Assembly (NCBI GenBank): GCA_904066235.2
Contig: CAJFCV020000006.1
Location: forward strand, 3,348,001 to 3,412,000
Source: Bursaphelenchus xylophilus
Taxonomy: Eukaryota; Nematoda; Chromadorea; Rhabditida; Aphelenchoididae
Reading direction: 5' to 3'
Length of the DNA: 64,000 nt
Within the stretch, counting starts at the first letter, position 1. The number at the start of each line of letters is the position of its first letter. The notes below the pieces were generated by a model, which did not search any database, was not told the origin of the DNA, and saw only the letters and a list, made by a program, of their open reading frames with translations. Shown in pieces: positions 10,101-18,310 of the stretch. The position numbers were made by a program, and so were the translations under genes.

Positions 10101-11045
10101 TCAGATATGGAACGGGCGGCCAAGGACCTGACGCCAGAAGTCGTCAGCGTGTGGGAAGCATTGAAGGATATCTGGGGTTCTTATAAAACAATATTCATAA
10201 CAGTTCTGTCTGTAGGATTGTTTCTGATCGCCGTCTATCTACTCCAATTGTTTATCCCCCTGTTCATGTTGGCCGGGGAGTGTCTCCGAAATAAACAGCC
10301 CCGCCCCCAATTGACCCCTCTGCCTTTCCGCCGTGTCCACGGCGGTCAAAGGCCTTGAGAGGGGTCGGGCCATTTCGGTCTTCAAAAACCGTCTTTACAG
10401 TATATCTTATAATATTTTACGTTATTTCGCGTTGTTATTATAATATGGTTTATTAACCCAAGTTTGAGGTTGTCCAATAAAGACTTCATTCACAGTGTAA
10501 AGTTTTTACATAAAAGTAATTTTTTCCGCACAAAACTGGCAAGTTATGGCCGAAAAAAGTGTTTTTGTCTCTGAACGCTCTCTGCTCCTGATCGTCGAAT
10601 ATCTGGGTCGCTTTGACAGCTAAAAACTTTTATAATTGATATGTGGCCTATGCTCGAATTGTGTGAAAATTTTCAAGAAAAACTGAGCGTCGCACTTCGA
10701 GTGCTTCTCTAGTTAAAACGCTAAAATCTTAGTTTATCAACAGCCATCCCTTACCATCACCGTCAACGAATCCATACTCCAATAGAACATATCGCTAAGG
10801 CAACAAATCAGCAGCATATATCGGTAGTGTTTTAGTTGCCCTTGAGTCTTGAAAAATATGAAGTAAAGCAGCATTGAGGATAGTACCCCTCCCAAAAAGA
10901 ATGAACAATAGTGCGTAATATGCAAACACAGATTTAGGATTTTCAAACGATCCGTTTCGGTAGACGAAACATTTCTTTCGAAGTCCCAAGCGTACGGATT
11001 TCCCGACCACGCTGTGGGATGCCAGTTGTTAGCGGTGTAAAACAT
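1163..11045 (-). CDS. Chemoreceptor gene A (7TM serpentine, Str-superfamily type), retroelement in intron 1
   Basis: Predicted G-protein-coupled chemoreceptor of the sensory-neuron membrane (family role). Exons on the minus strand: 11045-10755, 2852-2686, 2641-2458, 1647-1471 and 1432-1163, totalling 1089 nt or 362 aa, in one frame. Exon 1 carries the N-terminal NPYAWD motif and TM1-2. Exon 2 starts RMKVKDGV and carries TM3, ending in FRFYTLK. Exon 3 carries TM4 and an extracellular loop with FATLWYDE. Exon 4 carries TM5 and the KTKRLQMQLSRFL motif. Exon 5 carries TM6-7 with LPIINPLM and GPYRRS. Exon 1 is assigned to this gene because it is an orphan first exon 7.9 kb upstream, in phase, and the gap is almost entirely the BEL/Pao element (opposite strand). 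Intron 3 holds another insertion (1914-2384). Whether the 7.9-kb intron is still spliced is unknown. The exact receptor subfamily was not determined. Confidence 0.8.
1914..2384. mobile_element. TIR element M1 (471 bp) in intron 3 of gene A
   Basis: Starts GGACCTGGTCTAGTGGC and ends in the inverted equivalent (GCCATTGGATCAGGTCC). The terminal inverted repeats extend about 80 bp through GCATCCGAGAAGTATCAAAAA and GGCAAAATACCTCC. It has no transposase frame, so it is a MITE-like non-autonomous element. Other copies or fragments of the family are at 32921-33045, 33695-33790, 38612-38792 (with its mirror 45298-45478) and 41070-41165. Confidence 0.75.
3008..3012. repeat. Target-site duplication of the BEL/Pao element (left copy)
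   Basis: AGTGT lies immediately left of the 5' LTR and is repeated at 10494-10498 at the right end. The first A of the right copy overlaps the terminal A of the LTR, so the duplication is 4 or 5 bp; 5 bp is usual for BEL/Pao. Confidence 0.75.
3013..3226 (+). repeat. 5' LTR of the BEL/Pao element
   Basis: Begins TGTCTCCG and ends TTCACA (TG..CA rule). It contains a strong inverted-repeat core at about 3049-3104 (GACCCCTC..CCGCCGTG / CACGGCGG..GAGGGGTC), an AT-rich TATA-like stretch near 3135-3180 and an AATAAA signal at 3208-3213 close to the end, giving a normal LTR layout with a very short U5. Confidence 0.93.
3208..3213 (+). terminator. LTR polyadenylation signal
   Basis: AATAAA, 13 bp before the LTR end, repeated at 10476-10481 in the 3' LTR where it would act on the genomic transcript. 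Confidence 0.6.
3226..7608 (+). CDS. BEL/Pao Gag-protease-reverse transcriptase-RNase H polyprotein
   Basis: 1460 residues from ATG 3226. No other ATG lies upstream in frame; the frame stays open to a TTG in the LTR. Domains by approximate residue: coiled, charged Gag N-terminus; DUF1759-type capsid region from about 245; three Cys/His knuckles about 474-535 (CIFCSNGHSGLNC, CTRCLRMSHTKNC, CRNCEEQHHTFLC); aspartic protease with DTGA near 628; reverse transcriptase from about 865, with ADVSAAFNQV and YVDN at 1004-1007; RNase H with VFVDASS near 1169 and WSDSKVA near 1243. The RT active site has Asn where most retroelements have the second Asp. The frame ends at 7608 just inside the integrase zinc-binding region, continued in another frame (see 7587-7595). 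Confidence 0.92.
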   Translation: MATTAASDSGRLRTEIGKSRAHLIKATENLDGILSKVPPNLDIPLEELNAFRHSVATADDRLLQHYTSLMELESEWKKLAEKIPAEVQERSIYYRKFGPLNKPLNAAATTHKHAQRVCAELDRAIDAATDHAVDMPIRPLTPIKPGTQTDYDSSLSEADPFSQLQIASPKPATPAVQGPPTVPEIAKPIPVQITKELNANVQASPALPVPARSQNELPLPSGPSITANRLEQVGQVNAPFYQTAMSLQLPQFTLPRYSGSSSFHEWFSLFSELVDKAPIADVLKMSHLVNSLSGHAKSAIEGLQITGQNYHIAMQILRERFLDSEATKNALIRDLIAIPPISGKYSVPNLRALIDKIEVILRQLHVLGLTSDGDFLINLVLSKLPKRAVSPLLNAKVSNPHSWSLSYVRKRLLEFVKIEESVDSFYSTPEKRQGSQNANSFFHHPPQIPKSDHLEGHKNSMPSNSNSKNDPRPCIFCSNGHSGLNCINYSTPQQRVERAKALSRCTRCLRMSHTKNCFTRLSCRNCEEQHHTFLCPKTAKFKASNSNAIPLERSTPSFTPITPAAPQIAKTKNAQLSQSAAPFTMGSGPHITLSTISSEESITSLSNQLLVSPFTALGYPTLVTSHCLFDTGANKNFITDQLATLLSLPSISEVMVDNISFGGTSPRKIRCKKYNVVLKLASGNTMSVECLSMPEITGKIPKSSLHPSSLAFEDESSSIQIHLLLGNCTVWSLISGPSFSDSKGDRFIPTLLGNLAIPQMPIENRVHSLSSISSNAQKDEDPSQSFRQLIRYDTKAQKYFVSLPWKTCTPHLGDDHFWLAFGRLKSLHQTLRVEGFLDDFDESISELLRNQLCTKFRPKDITNPLRYLPLQAVHRPNKKLRVVYDGAARTKASKAINEFLDTGYNDLPTIPTVLTRIRCLKHFLIADVSAAFNQVGIEEEDRDALRILWLKDKEKDVSQSNLSILRFKVLPFGLTCAPGILSAVLHKHLENFGELGKEVEQTLYVDNFAISCSAESFEDKFNAISDIFRAANMKLHDFNSNSDAIRAQLNSRGHETPIITKILGVHADLRADLFFVVFPEIEEGMVPTKRTVLQKLSSVFNPLGMAEPVLLLARLLIQEIWKHKIHWDESLPHPLASKWYHICADWNSISLPFSRYFDLSGAQSIEAHVFVDASSVGRGTVAYLRVAHLDRVAVHFFSAKSRLIPTKSVISIPKLEFAELVLGAETLMTIRKSMTIQPDGLYLWSDSKVAIAWAKRDSTKGMELYVSNRWKRLRNCQDIIIQHVPGFMNIADVGSRGCTLAELSKNEDWQRGPSWLKDKEKWPVQDPPNALVDTVITNVTISDMPPNPPPFILNPDRFSNWNTFFRSATLVFLFLCQSSKTFAQKLAKFDPSAPFSPASSRVVFLHLLFMAQQACPPTEEEIKNYGLILENGLLVRKTRRLIEGTDSTFNPPYLPKNPLL
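3227..3244 (+). other. Candidate tRNA primer-binding site
   Basis: TGGCGACCACGGCGGCG directly follows the LTR and begins TGG, the complement of a tRNA CCA end. The priming tRNA was not identified. The site overlaps the gag start codon (ATG at 3226-3228). Confidence 0.55.
7587..7595 (+). other. Frame break inside pol (C4A5 run), -1 shift needed
   Basis: The gag-pol frame reads CTC CCC AAA AAT and stops 11 bases later, while the integrase continues in the -1 frame from the same run (CCC CAA AAA TCC). Both frames carry family-like sequence up to and away from this point, so the junction is here. It is either a programmed -1 frameshift or a one-base deletion in a homopolymer. No strong downstream hairpin was looked for beyond inspection. 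Confidence 0.7.
7590..10358 (+). CDS. BEL/Pao integrase fused in frame to a phlebovirus-Gc-like Env
   Basis: Read in the frame entered at 7587-7595; the frame is open from 7305, but the overlap looks non-coding. Integrase: His/Cys zinc domain at about 7630-7755 (HQSHHH..CAHC); catalytic D, D and E codons at 7842, 8028 and 8187 (spacing 62 and 53 residues); a DUF5641-type tail to about 8760. Env part: a hydrophobic signal-like segment near 8775-8830, a cysteine-dense ectodomain with a CGCG..CLFYRYF motif near 9220-9275 that matches the class II fusion-protein region of phlebovirus Gc, several NxS/T sites, a transmembrane anchor at about 10188-10270 and a short tail ending in the 3' LTR. There is no separate env start, so a spliced RNA or cleavage of a pol-env product is implied. 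No stop interrupts it. Confidence 0.85.
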   Translation, partial: QKSPFVKLYIAYLHQSHHHSSYEYTLHVLKSQLFMPKPRTLIKTTVRECAHCKRFTAQPYAQPPFANFPPKRTSRSAPFTHTAVDFFGPLITSDGNHTSKRMVALYTCFSTRALWLDLVEDNTAEKFLNSLRRFTSTRGCPISFYSDSANNFLITSQIINKDPVSAVLTPDPSIGRFLQEQKIKWDFIPSKGSFMGGIYERLVALCKSTLHKSLGRRLIPDDELRTQLLECASIINSRPLCYQAEGDTPVLTPNDFLGVMPKQLPYPTDNDDDPDWLPENDDSARAALLKRWKDSNSRLEKTWNYWNKAYVTTLQDRVKNTHDNPHLSVKSFPQLNEIVILQEDKTPRQSWRLGRVSEISSNRHVKIALGERNGQRKTVARPINRICPLELRAFSTCLISLLCLVRLTLSCSDLAVLTGQAQDCQISDVIKCRYQQSTLFPVTPSTQTVCAELRAPNNEASTRLVIKLKSVKYKCHRSTLAYTRQVAAHVVKSVKSVRCDQALGSECFSNFCESTKSETKIPAFGDQPNSAPGHTNCFRRCGCAWCGCGLCSEGCLFYRYFLESDVPDIFTVFSCPSFTPTVVGEFTLNNITKKFVLTPALPYHFSNITLTVASLSTAPAPIFNSMFLQNLRSNSTAIIPETVRSSPSNPLSVYPCASASAARDMSCPVRKDICRCSPDSYDPHCSCHVLDLPEILRSDHALPLRRGDLMLSEHDGEVLVTASTPLQLQIQINETLVLQTHLSTCTIEDTNIIGCLDCTEGATMSMKCSTNFGPTTARFECDSTIIKEIECITGERISTSIYSTTSDINEDCKAICVGGETQFSLKGKLAIAQPIIPSDMERAAKDLTPEVVSVWEALKDIWGSYKTIFITVLSVGLFLIAVYLLQLFIPLFMLAGECLRNKQPRPQLTPLPFRRVHGGQRP
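10281..10494 (+). repeat. 3' LTR of the BEL/Pao element
   Basis: Same length as the 5' LTR with one substitution (10294). The env frame runs into it and stops at 10356-10358, so the LTR also encodes the last residues of Env. A short purine-rich tract (GGCCGGGGAG, 10271-10280) lies directly upstream and is the likely polypurine primer. Confidence 0.92.
10499..10754. repeat. R1-type repeat end in intron 1 of gene A
   Basis: About 10610-10715 carries the R1 motif (GTGGCCTATGCTCG.. then GAGCGTCGCACTTCGAGTGC), also seen near 13130-13230, 19970-20362, 24255, 29630-29660 and 36430-36470. It is original intron sequence to the right of the retroelement. Confidence 0.5.
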
Positions 11046-12084
11046 CCAACTACTATTTACAATGACAAAAAGAGTGAGGCGTTACACTCACTAACGGGTT
11101 TGTAGCTTCCAAAACGTGTTGGTCCCTCGGCGAAGTACTCAAATTTAACAAAACGCCATGTGATACATAAGTGCTGTTAAAAAGCGTGTAAAAATAATGT
11201 GTTTTAAAATGTAAATGACTAACGTACGATTTACTAGATACATCATAGAAAAGACTAGTGTTGGGGGAACGTCAATTTGACGTGTCAGCCACATTGTCAA
11301 ATTTGTATTTATAATGCCGTCGTACATCAAAACTATAGCTTGACCCAGATGAGGGCAATTTGAGTACATGGTGGACTGCTCCGAATTGCTCCAAAATTGG
11401 CAGTATATCAATGCAGGTTTCAATCGCTTTATTGCAAAATATTTTTTCAGTAGCCACAGATTTTAAAACTGTAGACACAAGACGCCCCTTAAAGGACCGC
11501 AACAACTACATTTGAATCGAGTTTTTACGGCTTGGAGGTGCGCCTCGCCAAAAGTTGCGAAAATCCCGCGAAAAATACAAATACAAAAAAGAGTCTTTAT
11601 CGAAAATGCAAAATTGAAGAAAGCTTGAACTAGTTCATGATAGGGTGCAAGTCGAGGTAGATGAGTGTAACTAAAAAACGTGATGCATGTACAATATAAG
11701 AATAGCAAAAATGTAATATAAATTCCGGCCCATCACGTTTAATCCAAGAATTACGCAAGAGAAGTTGTGTTGTTGGCTACTTGGCCTATCCGTTACTCCC
11801 TTGGCCAAGATAATATTTGTCCATTAACAAGACATTTCTAGTACCGCAAATAATATTGTGTTTATTTACGCTAATCATATCAATCACAATGTTCAGTAAC
11901 GCTTAGAATGCCTTGCAAGATGAACATCCCGGTTAGTTCTCTGAAACTTTGATCGTATAAAATGGCTTTCGCAAAAACAAAAAAAGTTTTTTCGGACGTT
12001 TTTTTGTCGCTTTGGGCAAACCGTGTGGTCCTTTAATTACAAACAAAGATGATAAAAATACGATAATTAACCCCACTGATCCAG
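11046..12084. other. Intergenic, downstream of receptor B, no gene
   Basis: A segment at about 11345-11485 is similar (roughly 80% by eye) to 14470-14620 downstream of receptor C, for example TTTCAATCGCTTTATTGCAA. It is therefore part of the B/C tandem duplication unit; in the B unit it lies about 600 bp further from the stop codon. Open frames on the minus strand here have no receptor motifs. Confidence 0.55.
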
Positions 12085-14111
12085 TTAGACGGTTCCAGTA
12101 CCAGTTTCTATTTTCGGATCTACATCCTTCCTTCTAAAGATCCTGATCAGCGCTCGTCGATAGGGCACGATTACGACTATTGTTATCGTTGCGTTCAGGA
12201 ACGGGATCCAGCTATACATCGAGACGCATAGCGCTGCAAGTCCTTCAATGCTCAGCCCACAAAATTGGCTGATCACCAAACAAAGAGTTGGCGCCACAGC
12301 TGTAGTCAGCGGAATCAGCCCCTGGAATTTGCAATTACGATAAAATTCCTGCTGATTGGCTTGAAATGAAATGTAGAAAAAATGACGTGCCTGTAGGACC
12401 AAGTAGCGAGGCAACTGCGATTGTAGTTGTTTCGTCCTCTGGGAAACGTTCCTTGACTCTTTGTCCAACGTTTTGAAGGTCTTGGAACCGTAATATATTG
12501 TTATAGTGTAAGCAGTTGTCATCAAGAATGCGGCGTAGAAGAAGTGGAGCTTCGGGTGGACTGAACGCTAAAATAAAAGCCTGCAGTGAAAATCCATGGC
12601 ATTGCAATGACTTTAGGCATTTAAATTTTTATGCTTTATAATGTAAGACAAAACAGTGGAATGTGTAATTTCGGCATTGCACTTGCTTATATTTATAGTA
12701 TTAGAACACTTACAATATCAGCGACAAGAAGAATTCCCGGAGTTTCGCCCTCGTACCACAGAAGCGCATAGTTGAAGTCTGGTCTTACCTGCCATGAGAA
12801 ACCAAAAGTCTTATAAGATAAGAAGGTTGTAGGTAGGATCCCCAGGATCGAAAGACCAAACAGTCCGGCAGTCTCGGAGATGGTGAGTGCGTGGCCCCTA
12901 TAACAAAGATGCAAAAAAATAATTTTGGCATCGCAAAAAATCTCACGAGGAAAGTACTTGTATGGGGTTACATCGACTCAAAAATATCAAAAAATTTGTA
13001 AAATTTTTCTGTTTCAGAATATGCAAAAATTAGTGCCTAATTTTGGTTTGTAAGGGTGAAAAAGTCCTCAGAACTTTTCTCGCAACACCATGAAAATGCG
13101 CCCTCCTGGCGGCAAAGATCGTTGAATATCTTCGCCGCTCCTGAAAGGAGCGGGCTGAAACTTTCAGGAATTGATACGTGGTCTATGTCCGGCATGTGTG
13201 CATAATTTAATGAAAATCTGAGAGTCGCACTAGGGGTAATTCCATTGTCAGCTATGAAAGTTGGAGCTTTTTCTTTGTCTTGAATTTTTACTATAGTCTA
13301 ATAAATGGGTATAACATATTTGGTTTGCGTGGTGTTTCGAGAAAAGTTCCGAGGCGTTTTCACCTTTACAAACCAAAATTAGGCAGCTATTTTTTACATA
13401 TTCTGAATCAGAAAAAATTCGCAAATTTTTTGATACATGACTCGACCTGTAACTCCATACCCCATACAAGTACTTTCCTTGTCAAATACTTCCTATTATC
13501 ATATTTTGCGTGACTTACCGAGTAACCGCATAATACCGAAAAAAGGCTTGTGCGGGCAACACAGCCTGTATCAAACACAGACCTGCAATATAAAACACAG
13601 AAATCAATACTTGGCCATCTCTATTCAAATGCCGGCCCGGACCTTCCAGAGAGCACAAGAACACGCCATCGTCCAACTTTATTCTCTAAAAGTATTTGGT
13701 TTGCAATAAATCGGCGAAGGAAAAGAAAAGAGTAAAATTATACAAAGACTGGAGAGTAAGGCGTGCCGCGGCAAGACCTTGTTTTCTGGTCGGAAAATAG
13801 CCTTCTATGTAAATTTTTTTGTATGTTTAAAAACCAATTTTGCACACCAAAAATACGACTACAAAGAGGGTCTAAAGATGATGTGTTCATCTCAAATTTT
13901 TACCACTCAAACTTACGAACTGACCAACGGCTTCATTCAAAAGGAAGACGATGTCAACCATAGAGCATGGGAGCATCATCTTTGCATAAGGCTTAAGGGG
14001 TGACGTTGTTCGGAAAGCGATTAAAACAATTAACAAGGAGACGGCTGTAGAGCTAAATAAAACGGAGAGAAGGTAGTTCCAGTAAATCAGAGTGGCCAAG
14101 CTCAATGACAT
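12085..14111 (-). CDS. Chemoreceptor gene B, with a GC-AG intron
   Basis: Exons 14111-13917, 13685-13519, 12897-12714, 12567-12391 and 12321-12085 sum to 960 nt, 319 aa, in frame. Exon 1 is short (65 codons, starting MSLSLATLIYWNYLL) and lacks the NPFAWD N-terminus of genes A and E-H. Exon 2 carries TM3 with DDGVFLCSLEGPG and ends FFRYYAVTR. Exon 3 carries NYALLWYEGE, exon 4 QRTKQLQSQLPRYLVLQ, and exon 5 WIPFLNATITI and VPYRRA. Intron 4 (12322-12390, 69 nt) starts GCACGT, a GC donor; the exon length of 177 nt shared with all paralogues fixes this boundary. The intron is open and a multiple of three, so retention would insert 23 aa. Intron 2 carries a 532-bp TIR element. Gene C is the closest paralogue. 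Confidence 0.88.
12948..13479. mobile_element. Long-TIR element (532 bp) in intron 2 of gene B
   Basis: Begins AGGAAAGTACTTGTATGGGG and ends in the inverted equivalent. The terminal inverted repeats are about 160 bp and run through CAGAATATGCAAAAAT and CCTAATTTTGGTTTGTAA. There is no transposase. The homologous intron of gene C is only 68 bp, which gives the empty state. The middle (about 13130-13240) holds R1-like sequence. A decayed related fragment lies near 17350-17420. Confidence 0.75.
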
Positions 14112-14122
14112 TGGGGGGATCT
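14112..14122 (-). promoter_or_regulatory. Probable spliced-leader acceptor of gene B
   Basis: TTTTAG on the minus strand leaves a 9-nt leader ATCCCCCCA before the ATG. Gene C has the matching TTTCAG with a 10-nt leader, which supports trans-splicing rather than a missing upstream exon. Confidence 0.5.
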
Positions 14123-14700
14123 AAAATCGGGAATAGTTAATGTTTTCGTAGGTGGGGTGTTTACAATTAAAGTCTCGGAGAAATTAATTTGGATAACTAG
14201 ACGAAGTGGGGTTCTATCGCAGGTTTCCTAATTTTGTATTACAACAAATTGGTTTTCGAGGAAAGCGGAGTAAAATTGTAACCGACAACACGGATTTGTC
14301 GAAATTCGCATGAAGATTCCTAAAGATTCAGGCTGGCCTACAATAGTGACATCCGAGACATTAAAAAGTCTTTGCCTCCATAGAGAGTACACAAAATACG
14401 AAGAGAGGGCACAGAAAGAAAAAGAGACAATTTTTTGTTATGTCTTTGCCAGTTTTCATGGGAAAAATTGGCCCAGATGAGGACAATTTGAGCACATAGT
14501 GGATTTCCTCATGCTTCGACTCGATCCAAATTGGCAGTAAATCAATGAAGATTTCAATCGCTTTATTGCAAAATATGTTTTCAGCAGCCACAGACTTTAA
14601 ACTTGTTGGCACGAAAACCCCCTTAATTACAATTAAAGAATGGCAAAAATACAGAGAGCAATAATGAACAATAATGAATAATGAATAGTCGGCGCTCCAG
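14123..14700. other. Intergenic between receptors C and B, no gene
   Basis: Holds the 14470-14620 segment shared with 11345-11485 and the putative upstream region of gene B. Nothing else was recognised. Confidence 0.5.
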
Positions 14701-16162
14701 TTAGGAGGTGCTGGTAGCAGTTCCTGTTTTCGGATCTACATCTTTCTTTCTAAAGATCCTGATTAGCGCTCGTCGATAGGGAACGATTACGACTATTGTT
14801 ATCGTTGCGTTCAGGAATGGAATCCAGCTATACAACGAGACGCATAGCGCTGCAAGTCCTCCAATGCTCAGCCCAGCAAATTGGCTGATCACCAAACAAA
14901 GAGTTGGCGCCACAGCTGTAGTCAGCGGAATCAATCCCTGGAATTTGCAATTACGATAAAATTCCTGCTGATTGGCTTGAAATGAAATGTAGAAAAAATG
15001 ACGTGCCTGTAGGACCAAGTAGCGAGACAACTGCGATTGTAGTTGTTTCGTCCTCTGGGAAACGTTCCTTGACTCTTTGTCCAACGTTTTGAAAGCCTTG
15101 GAACCGTAATATATTGTTATAGCGTAAGCAGTTGTCATCACGAATCCGGAGTAGAAGAAGTAGAGCTTCGGGTGGACTGAACGCTAAAATAAAAACTTGC
15201 AGTGCAAATCCATCGTATTGCAATGACTTTATGCACAAAAAAGCTTCAGAATGTAAGGAAAACTGGATCGTCAGAGAACAGTGGAATGTGTAATTTCGTA
15301 ATTGCGCTTGCTTATATTGGGGTACTTACAATGTCAGCGACAAGAAGAGTTGTCGGAGTTTCGCCCTCGTACCACAGCAGCGCATAGTCGAAGTCTGGTC
15401 TTACCTGCCATGAGACATCAAAAGCCTTATAACATAAGAAGGTTATAGGTAGGATCCCCAGAATCGAAAGACCAAACAGTCCGGCGGTCTCGGAGATGGT
15501 GAGTGCGTGGCCCCTAAAAATGGCCTTAACTCATGTTACAAAGAAATTATCGGCATTTTAAACTCTCTATTATTGACTTACCGAGTAACCGCATAATACC
15601 GAAAAAACGCTTGTGCGGGCAACACAGCCTGTATCAAACACAGACCTGACACATACAACACAGTAATGAATATTTGGTCATCTCTATTCAAATGCCGGCC
15701 CGGACCTTCCAGAGAGCACAAAAACACGGCATCGTCCAATTTTACTTTCTAAAAGTATTTCGTTTGCAATAAATCTACGAAAGAAAAAAATGAAACTACA
15801 AAGACTGGAGAGTAAGGCGTGCCGCGGCGAAACATTGCTTTCTTGTCGGAAAATAGCCTTCTAAAATTTTCTGTTTTTTAAAAACCAATTTTGCACACCA
15901 AAAATACGACTACAAAGAGGATCTAAAGACGATGTGTTCTTCCCAAATTTTTAACACAGAAACTTACAAACTGCCCAACTGCTTCAATCAAAAGGAAGAG
16001 GATGTCGGCCACGGAACACGGGAGCATCATCTTTGCATAAGGCTTGAAGTGTGATGTCGTTCGGAAAGCGATTAATACAATTAACAAGGAGACGGCTGTA
16101 AAGCTAAATAAAACGGAGAGAAGGTAGTTCCAGTAGATCAGCGTGGCCAAGCTGAATGACAT
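14701..16162 (-). CDS. Chemoreceptor gene C, with a GC-AG intron
   Basis: Exons 16162-15968, 15748-15582, 15513-15330, 15183-15007 and 14937-14701: 960 nt, 319 aa, exon for exon the same lengths as gene B and very similar in sequence (exons 4 and 5 nearly identical). TM3 exon ends in a RYYAVTR-like sequence, TM5 exon has QRTKQLQSQLSRYLVLQ, and the last exon has WIPFLNATITI and PYRRALIRIFRKKD. Intron 4 (14938-15006) again has a GC donor (GCACGT). Intron 2 is 68 bp and lacks the insertion seen in B. Tandem duplicate of B; role as for A. Confidence 0.88.
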
Positions 16163-16174
16163 TGTGGGGGATCT
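16163..16174 (-). promoter_or_regulatory. Probable spliced-leader acceptor of gene C
   Basis: GATTTCAG followed by ATCCCCCACA and the ATG. The leader is nearly identical to that of gene B. Confidence 0.5.
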
Positions 16175-18310
16175 GAAATCGGGAATTTACTAAAAATGGA
16201 TTTTTTTCTTTTGTACAGGTTGGAAGTCTGTTTACAACGTTAAGACTCAGGGAAATTAAAGGTTGAATATCTTGGCTGAGCCTGCAAAACGCGAGCTAAA
16301 ATTTTCAGACAATGATATGTGGCCTATAACGTACAAACTTAAAATAAAACCCGAATGTCATACTTGTAAGTCTTCTCTTGATAGAAAGGCCCCGGGTCTC
16401 CCTACTGCCGTCAGGTTTACAACAAAAATAAAATATAATATGAACTCCACTCATCGTGTTCGGTCACCGAAAAAACAATTCCTGAAACTACATTTTCTTA
16501 TCGTTTTGGAGTTGCATTCGATAACTTCGGTTCAAGTTTTTCATTGCTCTCCCGAAAGAATACCGCTTACGGTTAGCATGCGACCATGGCTGATAACTAG
16601 CCATGGGTGCCCCTAGTGCTAACACCCTAAGTGATTACACATATGGCCAGTGAATGACCGGCATACAAAATTTTGTGAAAATTTGCAAATAAACACCCAA
16701 CGTGGAAGAATTCTGATGAAAAGACTATTACGAGAAAAGCGACAGCTGTCGACCGCCCAGATTTGAGGATTTTGAGGTCCGTTGGAAACACGGTCATCCT
16801 TAAGAGTATCAACTTGAATGAGAAACTCAACTTATCACATAAAATTATGAACCTTGCTCGTTGAACATGACAATTTCCTTGCCCTTTCAGAAAGCATTGT
16901 AGTAAACCCAACGTTGTTGTTGTACTAATAACTCGTCAAGTGTTTTCTTGATCCCCTATCCATTTTTCACATTTTTTCAGTTTAAAAAAAAGCACCGACA
17001 GTGGCTTGAGCCAGCCGCTATTCCTTAAATTTACGTCATCTTCAGCTCAAGAGTCCCTCGTTTAAACTGGGTTTGTAGTCCGCAACATTTAACAAATCTC
17101 GTTCCATCAAAGCACGGAACCAGAAAAATGCCCGTGGAACGTGCGGAAGACGAACTATCGGTAAAAGTACGGGCACAAAAGCGTTTCAGACATTACAGTT
17201 ATGGAATGCTTTAAATTTTTTTTAGGTGTTGGAAACATGGTTGTCCGGAGACAATCCCAACGAACTTTGGTCTTACCAGTACAATTTGACGTTTATCCTC
17301 AAAAGGGCGAGCTGAGAATACCGTAAACTCAAGACACATAATTTTGATAAGCCAAATTGCGATTGGTTTTTCACCCCTAAAACCAGCGATTGGGCCACTA
17401 ATTTTTGCATATTCTTAATCGGCTTGATCATACGTATCTTTTGAGATACGTCCCGTCTAACAGTAGGAGCACACATAAACGCGGTTTCCGTGTGAGGTAT
17501 ATGCTAAAAAGTGTTTTCATCTCTGTCCGCCCTCCGCGTTCGCGCCTCGGCGGCAGAGACTGTTTAATGTCCCGGTTGCGCCTTGAAATGGCTAATAACA
17601 TGCCCCAGATTCAAAGTGAGTGTTATTTCCGTGGGTGATCAAAAATTTACGTCTATAGAACATACTTGTCGAGCAAAATTGATCGCGAAAACTGCCGAAT
17701 TTTTGCAGACATTTTGAATTATAAAAAACTTTCAAGTCTTGCCTAAATCAGACGTAAAAACCTCGTATATCAATAAAAGTATAATCTAAGTTTGTCGCTT
17801 TTTCCTTGATGATCTCAGCGCGGCATTTCGAGCACCTCCGCTGTTTTAACAAAAGCCCTTTTTTGTGGATTCAACCGAATTAGTCGCTATAAATATTTAC
17901 TATCCCCATTTTGAATGCCCCAAGTGATCAAACTTGAAATTTGATAGTAAATAATACTTTGTCTCAACAAAAGGGGTGGCATTCTCATGTATAATCCGCT
18001 AGTAACTCAATTTGTTACAAAGACTGAATCAAACTTGAGAAAATCTTATTAAACTTACACCTAGTGTTTCCTTCAAATTCTTATGATTTAATTTTGATAA
18101 GGCTTCACACAAAATTAGAATTATTTCGCGACTTGCCGAAGACGTTGGGATCTCTGCTGAGCGGTTGATGACTCGGAAATTTGTAGCACCTCATTTCGTG
18201 TACGAAGCTTTTAATTTATAACAAGTAAAAATTATTTTTATACTTTCTGGTTTTCAGAAATGTCGGCGATAATAAAAAACTTCAATTTTAATATAATAAA
18301 ATATTATATT
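16175..18310. other. Intergenic between receptors D and C, no gene recognised
   Basis: About 2.1 kb of AT-rich sequence. It contains R1-like fragments (about 16262-16330, 17510-17575 and 17815-17845) and a decayed piece of the long-TIR family of 12948-13479 near 17350-17420. No receptor exon was found on either strand. Confidence 0.5.

Larger units (their letters stand above)
3013..10494 (+). mobile_element. BEL/Pao LTR retrotransposon with env (endogenous retrovirus-like), near full length
   Basis: A 7482-bp element with 214-bp LTRs that differ at one base (3026 G versus 10294 A), flanked by GTGT (AGTGT if the terminal A is shared). It encodes gag, aspartic protease, reverse transcriptase and RNase H in one frame (3226-7608), and integrase plus an envelope-like protein in a second frame up to 10358. 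Domain order and gag type (DUF1759 region, CCHC-like knuckles, A17-type protease) are BEL/Pao. The env resembles phlebovirus Gc, as known for Cer7-type nematode elements. It sits in intron 1 of receptor gene A on the opposite strand. The single LTR difference implies recent insertion. Confidence 0.93.
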
